A model generated the notes under the pieces. It was given only the letters and a program-made list of their open reading frames with translations, ran no database searches and had not been told where the DNA came from. From the NCBI RefSeq assembly GCF_036492245.1, contig NZ_AP025287.1, forward strand, positions 21,104-85,103: a stretch of 64,000 bases of DNA, read 5' to 3'. Below, piece after piece: positions 31,485 through 37,949 of this stretch. The first letter of the stretch is position 1; each line of letters opens with the position of its first letter. This DNA comes from Treponema bryantii (GTDB lineage: Bacteria > Spirochaetota > Spirochaetia > Treponematales > Treponemataceae). A program made the translations under genes and the position numbers.

Positions 31485-33032
31485 TTAGCATGCTTTCGGC
31501 TCTGAGGTATAAAGTCCAACGTCTTCCAAAACCTCAAAGTTTTTTACAAGTGAAAAACTTTCGTTCATATCTGCAAGATTGATTTCCTTGCGGTTATCAA
31601 GGTTTGCGATTGTGAGGGCAACTTTCCAAAGCATTGCAATTCTGCGTGGAGAAAGTTCATTTTCTTTCTTCTGTGCAAAGTTGCGGACTTCGTTTGAAGA
31701 ATTGTTCTGAAGTTCAAGGATTTCGATAGGAGAAAGGTCTGCGTTGTAAACTCCTTTTTCTCTCTGAATTTTAGTAGCATTTGCAACACATTTTCTGATT
31801 TCTTCTGTGGAGTAAGTGCAGACACGTTCTTCATCATTTTTTGCGTTTGTATCGCAAACAATACATCGGTCAATCAATGGTGCAGAAAACTTTTTCCAAT
31901 ACTGTTCAATTGATTTGGGAGAACATAAGCAGATACGCTCTTTATCTCCAAGGTTTCCGCAAGGGCAAGGATTTGTAGCACCGATAAAGGTGAAGTTAGA
32001 AGGATAAACTGTTGTTCTGCCTGCTCTGCTCAAAGTAATAGATTTTGATTCCATTGGAACACGTAGCATTTGAAGAACTGAACTTCTGAATTCTGCGGTT
32101 TCGTCAAGGAATAAAATACCATTATGAGAAAGAGAGATTTCGCCAGGTCTGCAACTAGCACCGCCGCCGCAGATTCCCTCGATTGAGGCGGTCTGATGTG
32201 GCATACGGAAAGGCGGATAATTGATTGAAGGGCGGTTAGAAGATAAAAGACCGCTTAAAGAAAAGATTCTTGATACGCTTTCCTTTTCCTTTTTTGTCAG
32301 TCTTGGAAGAAACATAGGAAGTTTCTGAACTGTCATAGTTTTTCCGTTACCAACACGACCAACACCAAGGATGTGGTGGTGTCCGCTTATGGCAACAATC
32401 AAGGCTTTCAAGAATCTTGGATTGATAGTAGTTCCCTTGATTTCTTCATACTGTTCATCATTAAAAGCGATTCCGTTGACTACAGTTTCTGTTTCACTTG
32501 TTTCTTCTGATTCAGTCATAACCGATTCATAACTGTCAGAATCGAACATCTGAGAATAACAATCGCTCAAGGAAGAAACAAAAAGAACATTGATTCCCTC
32601 GATTGAAGACACTTCATTCTTGTTTGCAAGTGGAAGAATAAAATGAGAGATTCCGTTACTGATTGCGTTCTGTACACAGGCAAAAACACCTTTTACCGCT
32701 CGGATACTTCCGTTAAGTTCTGTTTCACCCATAATCATAGTAGGGTAGGGGAGTTCTTTCTGTTCGTTTGCACAGATAACAGAAACACAGATTGGAAGGT
32801 CAAAACCGCAACCTTCTTTTCTAAGGTCGCAAGGAGAAAGAGAGATTAAAACTCTTTCTGTCGGATACGGAACATTTGAGTTCTTGAAGGCACATTGAAC
32901 ACGTTCACGAGTTTCTTTTACCTGAGCGTCTGCAAGACCTACAATGTCGCAAGCTGGGATTCCTCTTCTTACATCTGATTCAACAGATACAAGAGAACCT
33001 TCGTAACCAAAATTTGAAAATGAATAAATCAT
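31485..33032 (-). CDS. comM: ComM-like Mg-chelatase-family AAA+ ATPase (YifB)
   Basis: A 515-aa protein with the full ComM layout: an N-terminal Lon-protease-like domain (residues 1-165, DVRRGIPACDIVGLADAQVKE and SLSPCDLRKEG), Walker A GVGRVGNGKT with K231, Walker B GILFLDETAEF, a Cys-rich zinc segment CPCGNLGDKERICLC, and C-terminal AAA+ sensor helices (ELSPRRIAMLWKVA). ComM is known as a branch-migration helicase that lengthens heteroduplex during transformation. The family Walker A is usually GPPGSGKT; here it is changed but still competent by pattern. A plasmid copy is unusual. Strong promoter at 33133-33161. Confidence 0.92.
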   Translation of the reverse strand: MIYSFSNFGYEGSLVSVESDVRRGIPACDIVGLADAQVKETRERVQCAFKNSNVPYPTERVLISLSPCDLRKEGCGFDLPICVSVICANEQKELPYPTMIMGETELNGSIRAVKGVFACVQNAISNGISHFILPLANKNEVSSIEGINVLFVSSLSDCYSQMFDSDSYESVMTESEETSETETVVNGIAFNDEQYEEIKGTTINPRFLKALIVAISGHHHILGVGRVGNGKTMTVQKLPMFLPRLTKKEKESVSRIFSLSGLLSSNRPSINYPPFRMPHQTASIEGICGGGASCRPGEISLSHNGILFLDETAEFRSSVLQMLRVPMESKSITLSRAGRTTVYPSNFTFIGATNPCPCGNLGDKERICLCSPKSIEQYWKKFSAPLIDRCIVCDTNAKNDEERVCTYSTEEIRKCVANATKIQREKGVYNADLSPIEILELQNNSSNEVRNFAQKKENELSPRRIAMLWKVALTIANLDNRKEINLADMNESFSLVKNFEVLEDVGLYTSEPKAC

Positions 33033-33099
33033 AAAAACCTCTTACGGTGAAAAGTTTGAGTACGAGGAAATTTCACCATTTGTTTTCCAAGTACAAGAA

Positions 33100-33125
33100 A
33101 GAAAGTTCGTTCAACCGAACTTTCT
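33100..33125. promoter_or_regulatory. Dispersed palindrome, copy 12, at the comM transcription start
   Basis: A 26-bp palindrome with AGAAAGTTCG arms (centre TTCAAC). It begins seven bases after a perfect TATAAT, so it covers the expected transcription start of the comM-like gene, the classic position for a repressor operator. Confidence 0.8.
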
Positions 33126-33132
33126 AAAAACA

Positions 33133-33161
33133 ATTATAAATCATTGTTTGAAATATGTCAA
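33133..33161 (-). promoter_or_regulatory. Consensus promoter of the comM-like gene
   Basis: TTGACA (33156-33161), a 17-base spacer and TATAAT (33133-33138), both perfect. The -35 box is inside ATGTCATTGACAT, itself a palindrome, and the spacer carries TTTCAAACA, shared with the promoters at 18127 and 34537. An iteron-like site lies 15 bases upstream. Confidence 0.8.
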
Positions 33162-33175
33162 TGACATTTTTCTAT

Positions 33176-33207
33176 AAAGTATAAACTGTAACAATTTACA
33201 GTTAGAA
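33176..33207. promoter_or_regulatory. Iteron-like inverted repeat upstream of the comM promoter
   Basis: AAAGTATAAACTGTAAC at 33176 is followed by TTACAGTT, giving the inverted repeat AACTGTAA-CAAT-TTACAGTT. Inverted iteron halves near promoters are typical Rep autoregulatory operators. Confidence 0.6.
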
Positions 33208-33492
33208 GAAATACATTGAAGAATCCTTGTAAATCTGCCATTGGTCAAAGTTCTCTTTTGTCTTCTGCAAGATTTCCTCTGTTTCTTCTTCGGTCAAAGA
33301 CTTGGATAAAAAGCTTTTGACTTCGTTGATTGTATCAAGTCGGATGGTTAAAGGCATATTATCAATTTTCACTCCATATTTAATTTTATCAATGGGAAGA
33401 CCATTTGATATTAAGAAGAACGGCTCTATTTTAGGCTCTTTTTTGACTTCGATTTCATCAAAGTCAAATAGCAGATTCTGCATTAAGTCCAT
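33202..33492 (-). CDS. Hypothetical protein, 96 aa
   Basis: Start at the second ATG of ATGACTATGGAC (33492), which lies seven bases after AAGGAG; the first ATG is too close. An acidic N-terminus, then EPFFLISNGLPIDKIKYGVKIDNMPLTIRL and a helical Glu-rich end (LTEEETEEILQKTKENFDQW). It overlaps the upstream gene by 29 bases. No family recognised. Confidence 0.5.
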   Translation of the reverse strand: MDLMQNLLFDFDEIEVKKEPKIEPFFLISNGLPIDKIKYGVKIDNMPLTIRLDTINEVKSFLSKSLTEEETEEILQKTKENFDQWQIYKDSSMYFF

Positions 33493-33769
33493 AGTCATAC
33501 TCCTTATAGATTTTGTTGGCAAAATATAAATACTGACAGTACAGTTTAAGATTCTTCCAACAGTAAGAAGAAAGAGTTTTATCAAGGAAGAATGAATATT
33601 GAGCCATAAAAAAAAGATAGGCTATAAGCAGAAAGTCGGGTTTACGCTGCTTTCTGTAGAAGTCCTTTTTAAGTCTTTTTGATTTGTCCGCATATTCATT
33701 CTTGATATAAAAAACTCTTATATCTGCCCGAACATTAAAGTTCATCATTTTTTGAATAAGGTCATTCAT
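33464..33769 (-). CDS. Hypothetical protein, 101 aa
   Basis: Start at the ATG at 33769 (MNDLIQKMMNF) with AGGAG seven bases upstream. Basic N-terminal half, then one aromatic-rich hydrophobic stretch (about 46-60, PDFLLIAYLFFMAQYSFFL) that may be membrane-associated. It starts 11 bases after the gene at 33780 and overlaps the next gene. Function unknown. Confidence 0.5.
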   Translation of the reverse strand: MNDLIQKMMNFNVRADIRVFYIKNEYADKSKRLKKDFYRKQRKPDFLLIAYLFFMAQYSFFLDKTLSSYCWKNLKLYCQYLYFANKIYKEYDYGLNAESAI

Positions 33770-33779
33770 AGAATAACTC

Positions 33780-33986
33780 CTAGGCAACATTTTCAAAGAT
33801 AACTTTTGCAAATTCTCCGTCTGGGTCTATTTCTACAACATAGGCGGAAAAATAAGTCGGACAGTAAAAAAATTTTCCCTCGGCATCCGCTTGGAAGTCA
33901 TTAAGATTCAATTTTTTTCCGTAGTGGGTAACATAGGGATTATTATTTTTATCGTATTTGATTTTCTGATAGCGTGGCTTTTTCAT
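33780..33986 (-). CDS. Small protein, 68 aa
   Basis: Soluble, beta-rich (FFYCPTYFSAYVVEIDPDGEFAKVIFENVA), with a good GGAG site. It lies between the ssb at 34058 and the genes at 33464-33769, in the same direction. No family recognised. Confidence 0.5.
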   Translation of the reverse strand: MKKPRYQKIKYDKNNNPYVTHYGKKLNLNDFQADAEGKFFYCPTYFSAYVVEIDPDGEFAKVIFENVA

Positions 33987-34011
33987 AGAATCTCCTGAGC
34001 AAAAAGAAAGA

Positions 34012-34032
34012 CACGGAAAGAGTTTTTCCGTG
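34012..34032 (-). terminator. Terminator-like hairpin after ssb paralogue 3
   Basis: CACGGAAA and TTTCCGTG arms around a 5-base loop, followed on the minus strand by a T-rich run (CTTTCTTTTT). It would reduce read-through from the highly expressed ssb into the small genes below. Confidence 0.6.
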
Positions 34033-34057
34033 CCTTGTTTGGTGGGGTTATCCTAGC

Positions 34058-34465
34058 TTAGAACACCATTTCGACATTCTGTTCTGTCTTACGTTCTTCT
34101 GCCTGTGTCTGTTCGGTTTTCGGCTCTTCCTTGTTCAAGATTGGCTTGTACTCGATATGTTCTGCGATTACGAAAACACGAGAGTGAGATTTGCCCTCAC
34201 TATCTTTCCAAGTGTCTTGTTTAAGGCGACCAACAACACGAACACCACGACCTTTCTTTCCCTTCTCTGCGAAGAACTCTGCGATGTTGCCGTAAGAATC
34301 TACATCAAAGAAAGAAGCCTCGTTTACGTCTTCATTGTTGCGGTTCTTGTAGTAGCGGTTTACACCGATAGTACCTTTTGCAACTTTAAAGCCAGCCATT
34401 GGCTCTGTAATCTCAACATCACGAACGAGATTACCTTCAAGAATGATAGAATTCAACTGATTCAT
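34058..34465 (-). CDS. ssb: Single-stranded DNA-binding protein-like (paralogue 3), 135 aa
   Basis: OB-fold SSB pattern: LNSIILEGNLVRDVEI, FKVAKGTIGVNRYY, EASFFDVDSYGNIAEFFAEKGKKGRGVRVVGRLKQDTW and SHSRVFVIAEHIEY. The tail is rich in Glu, Gln and Thr and ends NVEMVF, with no acidic IPF tip. It is distinct from the other two copies and has its own consensus promoter at 34537 with an iteron-like site upstream, so its level may follow replication control. Confidence 0.9.
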   Translation of the reverse strand: MNQLNSIILEGNLVRDVEITEPMAGFKVAKGTIGVNRYYKNRNNEDVNEASFFDVDSYGNIAEFFAEKGKKGRGVRVVGRLKQDTWKDSEGKSHSRVFVIAEHIEYKPILNKEEPKTEQTQAEERKTEQNVEMVF

Positions 34466-34536
34466 AAAAAACTCCTATATCGGTGAGAGATTTATTCGAA
34501 GAAGTTGCGTTTCACCATTTCGCAATTTCTATATGT

Positions 34537-34565
34537 ATTATATAGTATTGTTTGAAACGTGTCAA
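34537..34565 (-). promoter_or_regulatory. Consensus promoter of ssb paralogue 3
   Basis: TTGACA (34560-34565), a 17-base spacer and TATAAT (34537-34542). The spacer block TTTCAAACA and the GTCATTGAC around -35 match the comM promoter. The leader then carries GGTGAAA and a downstream TCACC, as in the comM leader. Confidence 0.8.
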
Positions 34566-34606
34566 TGACTTATTTCAAAAAAAATTATTTTTTTTCATTT
34601 TCTTTT

Positions 34607-34630
34607 AAAGTATAAACTGTAACTATTTTT
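34607..34630. promoter_or_regulatory. Iteron-like site upstream of ssb paralogue 3
   Basis: AAAGTATAAACTGTAACTAT on the plus strand, about 42 bases upstream of the ssb -35 box. It is the closest type A iteron to the left of the origin cluster. Confidence 0.6.
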
Positions 34631-34773
34631 CAGTTCAAAATATCTCTAGGTATGTAAAAAGTTAATTTTAGAAATACTTCATCATAATCAAAGAAGATAA
34701 CATAAAACACAAAACAACAGAGAAAAAAGGATATTTCAAAACTACTACACACCCGACTGCCTCTTCACTAATC

Positions 34774-34839
34774 GTGCCGAAGGCACAAACGCCCCTCACA
34801 AAACGTGAAACACGCAAAAGGTAATGTGCACGGGGGCGT
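34774..34839. other. GC-rich structured non-coding segment
   Basis: Inside the 943-base gap between ssb and rep, a GC-rich patch contains GTGCCGAAGGCAC (34774-34786) and an ACGCCCC...GGGGCGT hairpin (34789-34839). No ORF or T-run is present. It may be a single-strand initiation site or part of an RNA. The stretch 34631-34773 is AT-rich, and I see nothing in it. Confidence 0.35.
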
Positions 34840-34926
34840 AAATCAACGAATGTCTGATCCGCTTATTCTGGTAGGGTAGGGGAGTGGTAAGAGCTGCGTT
34901 TTTCCAGGAATGATAAAATGATGTTA

Positions 34927-35010
34927 AAATAAAAACCGGAACAGAAGAAGAGTCCCATCCGTTCCGGCAAAAAGTATTGAATACAAATTAAACAAAAGTC
35001 TAATTTTGTA
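34927..35010 (-). ncRNA. Candidate small RNA transcribed leftward from the origin region
   Basis: On the minus strand TTGATT (35040-35045), a 17-base spacer and TATATT (35017-35022) would start a transcript near 35010. A rho-independent terminator follows: CCGGAAC, an 18-base loop, GTTCCGG (34936-34967), then TTTTTATTTT. The predicted RNA is about 84 nt with no ORF. The location between ssb and rep suggests a copy-control or regulatory RNA. Promoter and terminator are seen; transcription is inferred. Confidence 0.4.
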
Positions 35011-35090
35011 ATTCTGAATATAATGAAAAACATTTATAAAATCAATATAAAATGTGCTGAACAAATATAAAGAAATGTACATAGAGCTGG

Positions 35091-35346
35091 TTATCCACAA
35101 TCCTTATACTGCTACTATTGTTAATAATTGTAAATTTAATTGTTAATTAATTGCTATATAGAAGATAAAGTATAAAGTGTAACAATTTAAAGTACAGAGT
35201 GTAAGTATTTAAAGTATAAACTGTAATCAAGAATCTAAGGAATGAAAGACCTAACTAAATGAAATACAACAACTTACAGAGTTTTCCACCGTTAAGTATA
35301 AAGTGTAATTAAATTCGAGGGGTTATACACAGGTTAATGTGGATAA
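35091..35346 (+). other. Replication origin part 1: type A iterons and DnaA boxes
   Basis: Perfect DnaA box TTATCCACA at 35091-35099; three direct iterons of the AAAGTATAAAGTGTAAC type at 35167, 35189 and 35211 with exact 22-bp spacing; a further copy at 35293; then TTATACACA at 35323-35331 and an inverted TTATCCACA at 35338-35346. AT-rich DNA lies between. This is the usual structure of an iteron-controlled plasmid origin beside rep. Confidence 0.8.
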
Positions 35347-35390
35347 ATTCGCTATAATCGGGTATAATTGAAATAGAAACTGTAGTTTCA
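35340..35390 (+). promoter_or_regulatory. rep promoter with overlapping iteron operator and DnaA box
   Basis: A -10 TATAAT at 35363-35368 has TGGATA (35340-35345) at 17 bases, lying inside a DnaA box. Directly after the -10 comes a type B iteron (35370-35389) whose end makes the inverted repeat GAAACT-GT-AGTTTC. Rep binding here would block its own transcription, as known for iteron plasmids. Confidence 0.65.
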
Positions 35391-35408
35391 AAAAAAGAAG
35401 TATTGAAT

Positions 35409-36374
35409 ATGAGTAACCCAGAAGAATCTAATGAATTGATAAAAGTAGACAGCCAGGACAAGTCTTTAATTTCGTATATTCCAAGTCCATTTGTTGTAGC
35501 TTCTCTTCCGACAAGAGCCGTTAAGAATGTGCCTTTTGTCAGAAAGTTTAACAATATAACCATGACATTGAACGGAGTAGGACAGATTCCTTATGGAAAA
35601 AACGGCCGTCTTCTTCTTTCAATTTTTACTACATACGCAGTAATCTCAAAAAACGTTGACGATAAAAATAACGTCATAATTAATTACAGATCCATAAAAG
35701 AGCTTTTAGACGAGTTGGGCTTACCTACAAGCAGAACTACAGAAATTAAAGAGCAGCTTGATTATTTTTCAAAATCAAACTTTGTATTCGAGCAGAAAAC
35801 AAGACGGGAGATTGAAAAAAAATATTTTCAGAATCTTTTTGGAGAAATAGAAGAAGTTCCACAGAATGTACCTGTTGATGTTACAACTTCCGGAATCATT
35901 CCTTTTTTCAGCGGTACTGTAAAAATAGAAACTGTAGACACAAATAAAAAATGTACTGCTTTTTCGATCATCCTGGCTCCACAGTTTACGCAATATTGCA
36001 GGGAACATTCTGTTCCAATCAATTACACAGTTTACAAAGAAATAAGTTCTGCACTTGGAAAAGATCTCTATGTCTGGCTTACATACAGAAATAACGCATT
36101 GATTGAATCAAACAATAAAGATGGTGTTTTCATTCCTTATGATGCTCTGGTAAATCAGTTCATGCCAGTTAGTGAAGACAGTGGAAGAACTCAGGTCCGA
36201 ACTAATTATGATTATATAAAAGAACTGATTATAAATATCAAAAATAATTACTACAAAGATTTAAATATTAATTTTAGAAGTGATGGAACAGGACTTGATC
36301 TTTTCCCTTCTAAACCTCAGATATTAGATAATGATAAGAGATATGTACTTCTTACAAGTGATATGAAAGTGTAG
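35409..36374 (+). CDS. repA: RepA-type plasmid replication initiator 1
   Basis: A 321-aa initiator of the plasmid RepA_C family. It shows IPSPFVVASLPTRA, VRKFNNITMTLNG, IPYGKNGRLLLSIFTTYAV, the HTH-like region KSIKELLDELGLPTS and the C-terminal domain with SVPINYTVYKEISSALGKDLYVWLTYR. I choose the ATG at 35409 (AGAAG six bases upstream); a TTG six bases before it is poorly placed. It is flanked by iterons of two types and DnaA boxes, and an iteron operator controls it. A paralogue lies at 41978. Confidence 0.9.
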   Translation: MSNPEESNELIKVDSQDKSLISYIPSPFVVASLPTRAVKNVPFVRKFNNITMTLNGVGQIPYGKNGRLLLSIFTTYAVISKNVDDKNNVIINYRSIKELLDELGLPTSRTTEIKEQLDYFSKSNFVFEQKTRREIEKKYFQNLFGEIEEVPQNVPVDVTTSGIIPFFSGTVKIETVDTNKKCTAFSIILAPQFTQYCREHSVPINYTVYKEISSALGKDLYVWLTYRNNALIESNNKDGVFIPYDALVNQFMPVSEDSGRTQVRTNYDYIKELIINIKNNYYKDLNINFRSDGTGLDLFPSKPQILDNDKRYVLLTSDMKV

Positions 36375-36399
36375 TACAGTTTATATTTCTTTATCCACA
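36371..36399. promoter_or_regulatory. Inverted iteron and DnaA box after rep
   Basis: GTAGTACAGTTTATATTTC at 36371-36389 is an inverted iteron overlapping the rep stop. TTATCCACA at 36391-36399 is a perfect DnaA box. Together they mark the left edge of the second iteron region. Confidence 0.6.
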
Positions 36400-36461
36400 T
36401 TTTTTATTCTACTACTATTTGTTAATACATTAATTGTTAATTATTTGTATATATAGTAAGA

Positions 36462-37021
36462 AAAATAGAAACTGTAGTTAAATGAAATAGAAGCTGTAGT
36501 CATATCAGTCTTATTTAGAAATAGAAACTGTAGTGGATAAATCAAGTTTTCCACAGGCATTTTGTGGATAAAAAAATATAAAGTGTAGTCATTTTTAAGG
36601 TATAGAAAGCATTCAGAAATAGAAACTGTAGTTATATTCAGGACAAAAAATACGAATTGAAATATAAACTGTAGTCATTTTCAAGCCTCTGAGAGTTCCA
36701 TGAAATAGAAACTGTAGTTATTTCTGGCTTAAAAACTGCGTCTATGAAATAGAAACTGTAGTTATTTTAATGAGTTTTTATCCTTCCGAAATAGAAACTG
36801 TAGTCATTTTTAGATGCAGTTCTGGTTCATGAAATAGAAAGTGTAGTTATTTTTCTGTGTAGCAAGGTCTTCTGAAATAGAAACTGTAGTCATTTTTAGA
36901 GTGGTAAATAAAACCTGAAATAGAAAGTGTAGTTATTTTTTAAACGACAAAACCTAAAGAAATAGAAACTGTAGTTATTACGGAAAGAGATACAGACCTT
37001 TGAAATAGAAACTGTAGTTAT
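36462..37021 (+). repeat. Type B iteron array, 14 copies, 43-bp period
   Basis: Fourteen direct copies of about 20 bp (GAAATAGAAACTGTAGTTAT with small variations) start at 36462, 36484, 36518, 36573, 36616, 36659, 36702, 36746, 36788, 36831, 36874, 36917, 36959 and 37002. From 36573 on they repeat every 42-44 bp, about four helical turns, separated by unrelated sequences of some 21-23 bp. A DnaA box (inverted TTATCCACA) is at 36563-36571. Position after repA and similarity to the rep operator mark them as iterons for initiation or copy control, not CRISPR repeats. Confidence 0.85.
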
Positions 37022-37125
37022 GTGGACGCCCTCATTGGGGCGCTTATAAAAATGAATAAAAAAGAAATCAAAAAAGTAAAAAAGCATTTTATGGCATTCT
37101 TAACAATTTTTTTCTTTTGATTTTG

Positions 37126-37154
37126 TTGACATATTCAAATATCAGCATTATATT
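37126..37154 (+). promoter_or_regulatory. Promoter of the toxin-antitoxin pair, leaderless
   Basis: TTGACA (37126-37131), a 17-base spacer and TATATT (37149-37154). Only six bases separate it from the ATG at 37161, which has no ribosome site, so transcription should start on the ATG itself. Confidence 0.7.
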
Positions 37155-37160
37155 TAAATC

Positions 37161-37457
37161 ATGAAGTTCACTGTAGAAAGATTACCTCAGGCAAAAGCTG
37201 AGATTGATTCTTTAGAACAATCTCAAAAAGAAATGCTTGAAGCAGATTACAAGAAAATACAGGAACAAGGTATTGAATTTGTTCGTGTAAAACCGATTCA
37301 AAAAGAAATTTTTGAAATAAAGACGAACGAACTTCGTTCATTGTTTAAATATTCCGCTGGAAGAATTATTGTTATTGGAGTTGTCTTTGTAAAGAAAACC
37401 AAGAAAACTCCAAAAGAAAAAATAAAACTTGCTAAACAGCGTTTGAAGGAGGTCTGA
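37161..37457 (+). CDS. RelE/HigB-superfamily (Gp49-like) toxin
   Basis: A 98-aa protein with the Gp49/HigB pattern: IFEIKTNELRSLFKYSAGRIIVIGVVFVKKTKKTP followed by KEKIKLAKQRLKEV, the conserved 'KKT.KTP..EI..A..R' end. Such toxins are ribosome-dependent mRNA interferases; on plasmids they stabilise inheritance. It starts the operon and the antitoxin follows after 2 bases, the toxin-first order normal for HigBA. Confidence 0.85.
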   Translation: MKFTVERLPQAKAEIDSLEQSQKEMLEADYKKIQEQGIEFVRVKPIQKEIFEIKTNELRSLFKYSAGRIIVIGVVFVKKTKKTPKEKIKLAKQRLKEV

Positions 37458-37459
37458 TT

Positions 37460-37747
37460 ATGGATTATGTTTTTGTAAAAGATTCAGAAGGTTATGTTTT
37501 TAAGAAATTAGCATCAGAAATTGCTCCAGATGAAAAAGTAATTTCTGAAAAAGAGTATATGAAAATTTCAGGACTCTCTTCTTATGAAAAGAAATTTGGG
37601 CATGGTGGTGCGAGAGAAAACGCTGGAAGAAAACAGAAATTTGCATTACCTCTTAAATTTCAAATTCGAGTAACAAAGGAAGAAAAAGATTTTATAAATT
37701 ATGCAAGAGAACATAATTTAAATTATTCTGCTTTGATGCAAATGTAG
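37460..37747 (+). CDS. Antitoxin partner, GGAR-type RHH protein, possibly truncated
   Basis: A 95-aa protein with GGARENAGRKQ (about 49-59) followed by LKFQIRVTKEEKDFINYAREHNLNYSALMQM, a strand and helix of a ribbon-helix-helix unit that then stops at the start of the second helix. The family normally has 10-15 further residues, so the end may be truncated. The first 45 residues would hold the toxin-binding part. GGAGG ribosome site overlaps the toxin gene end. Antitoxin role inferred from position. Confidence 0.65.
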   Translation: MDYVFVKDSEGYVFKKLASEIAPDEKVISEKEYMKISGLSSYEKKFGHGGARENAGRKQKFALPLKFQIRVTKEEKDFINYAREHNLNYSALMQM

Positions 37748-37762
37748 AAAATCACATAACAT

Positions 37763-37809
37763 GCACTTCAAATCGGATGTCGGGTCTGCGCCCGCCACCG
37801 TTTAAGTGC
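37763..37809. repeat. GC-rich hairpin after the antitoxin gene
   Basis: GCACTT and AAGTGC ends, extended by AAA/TTT and CGG/CCG with two bulges, around an inner CGGG/CCCG stem. It is much richer in GC than its surroundings. It may serve as a terminator or be another inserted palindromic element; its insertion could explain the short antitoxin. Confidence 0.5.
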
Positions 37810-37841
37810 GTAGTTATCTGGAACTGTATAGATTTTATTTT

Positions 37842-37861
37842 GAAATAGAAACTGTAGTTAT
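37842..37861 (+). promoter_or_regulatory. Isolated type B iteron
   Basis: GAAATAGAAACTGTAGTTAT, identical to the array consensus, about 800 bases beyond the array and about 90 bases before the FliL-domain gene. Confidence 0.65.
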
Positions 37862-37949
37862 TAAAAGTACAAAAATATTTTAATTAACATCACTTTCATG
37901 ATATTATTAATTAGTTCGGAATTGTATTTTATATTAATTTGGAGTTGTT

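Noticed and set aside
36462..37021. CRISPR array
   Set aside because: Regular direct repeats with unrelated spacers look like one, but the repeats are only about 20 bp, vary internally, match the operator in the rep promoter, and lie beside repA and DnaA boxes. No cas gene is present.
37320..37345. Another regulatory palindrome inside the toxin gene (GAACGAACTTCGTTC)
   Set aside because: The half-sites are in a different arrangement and encode part of the conserved toxin sequence; all thirteen accepted sites are intergenic.
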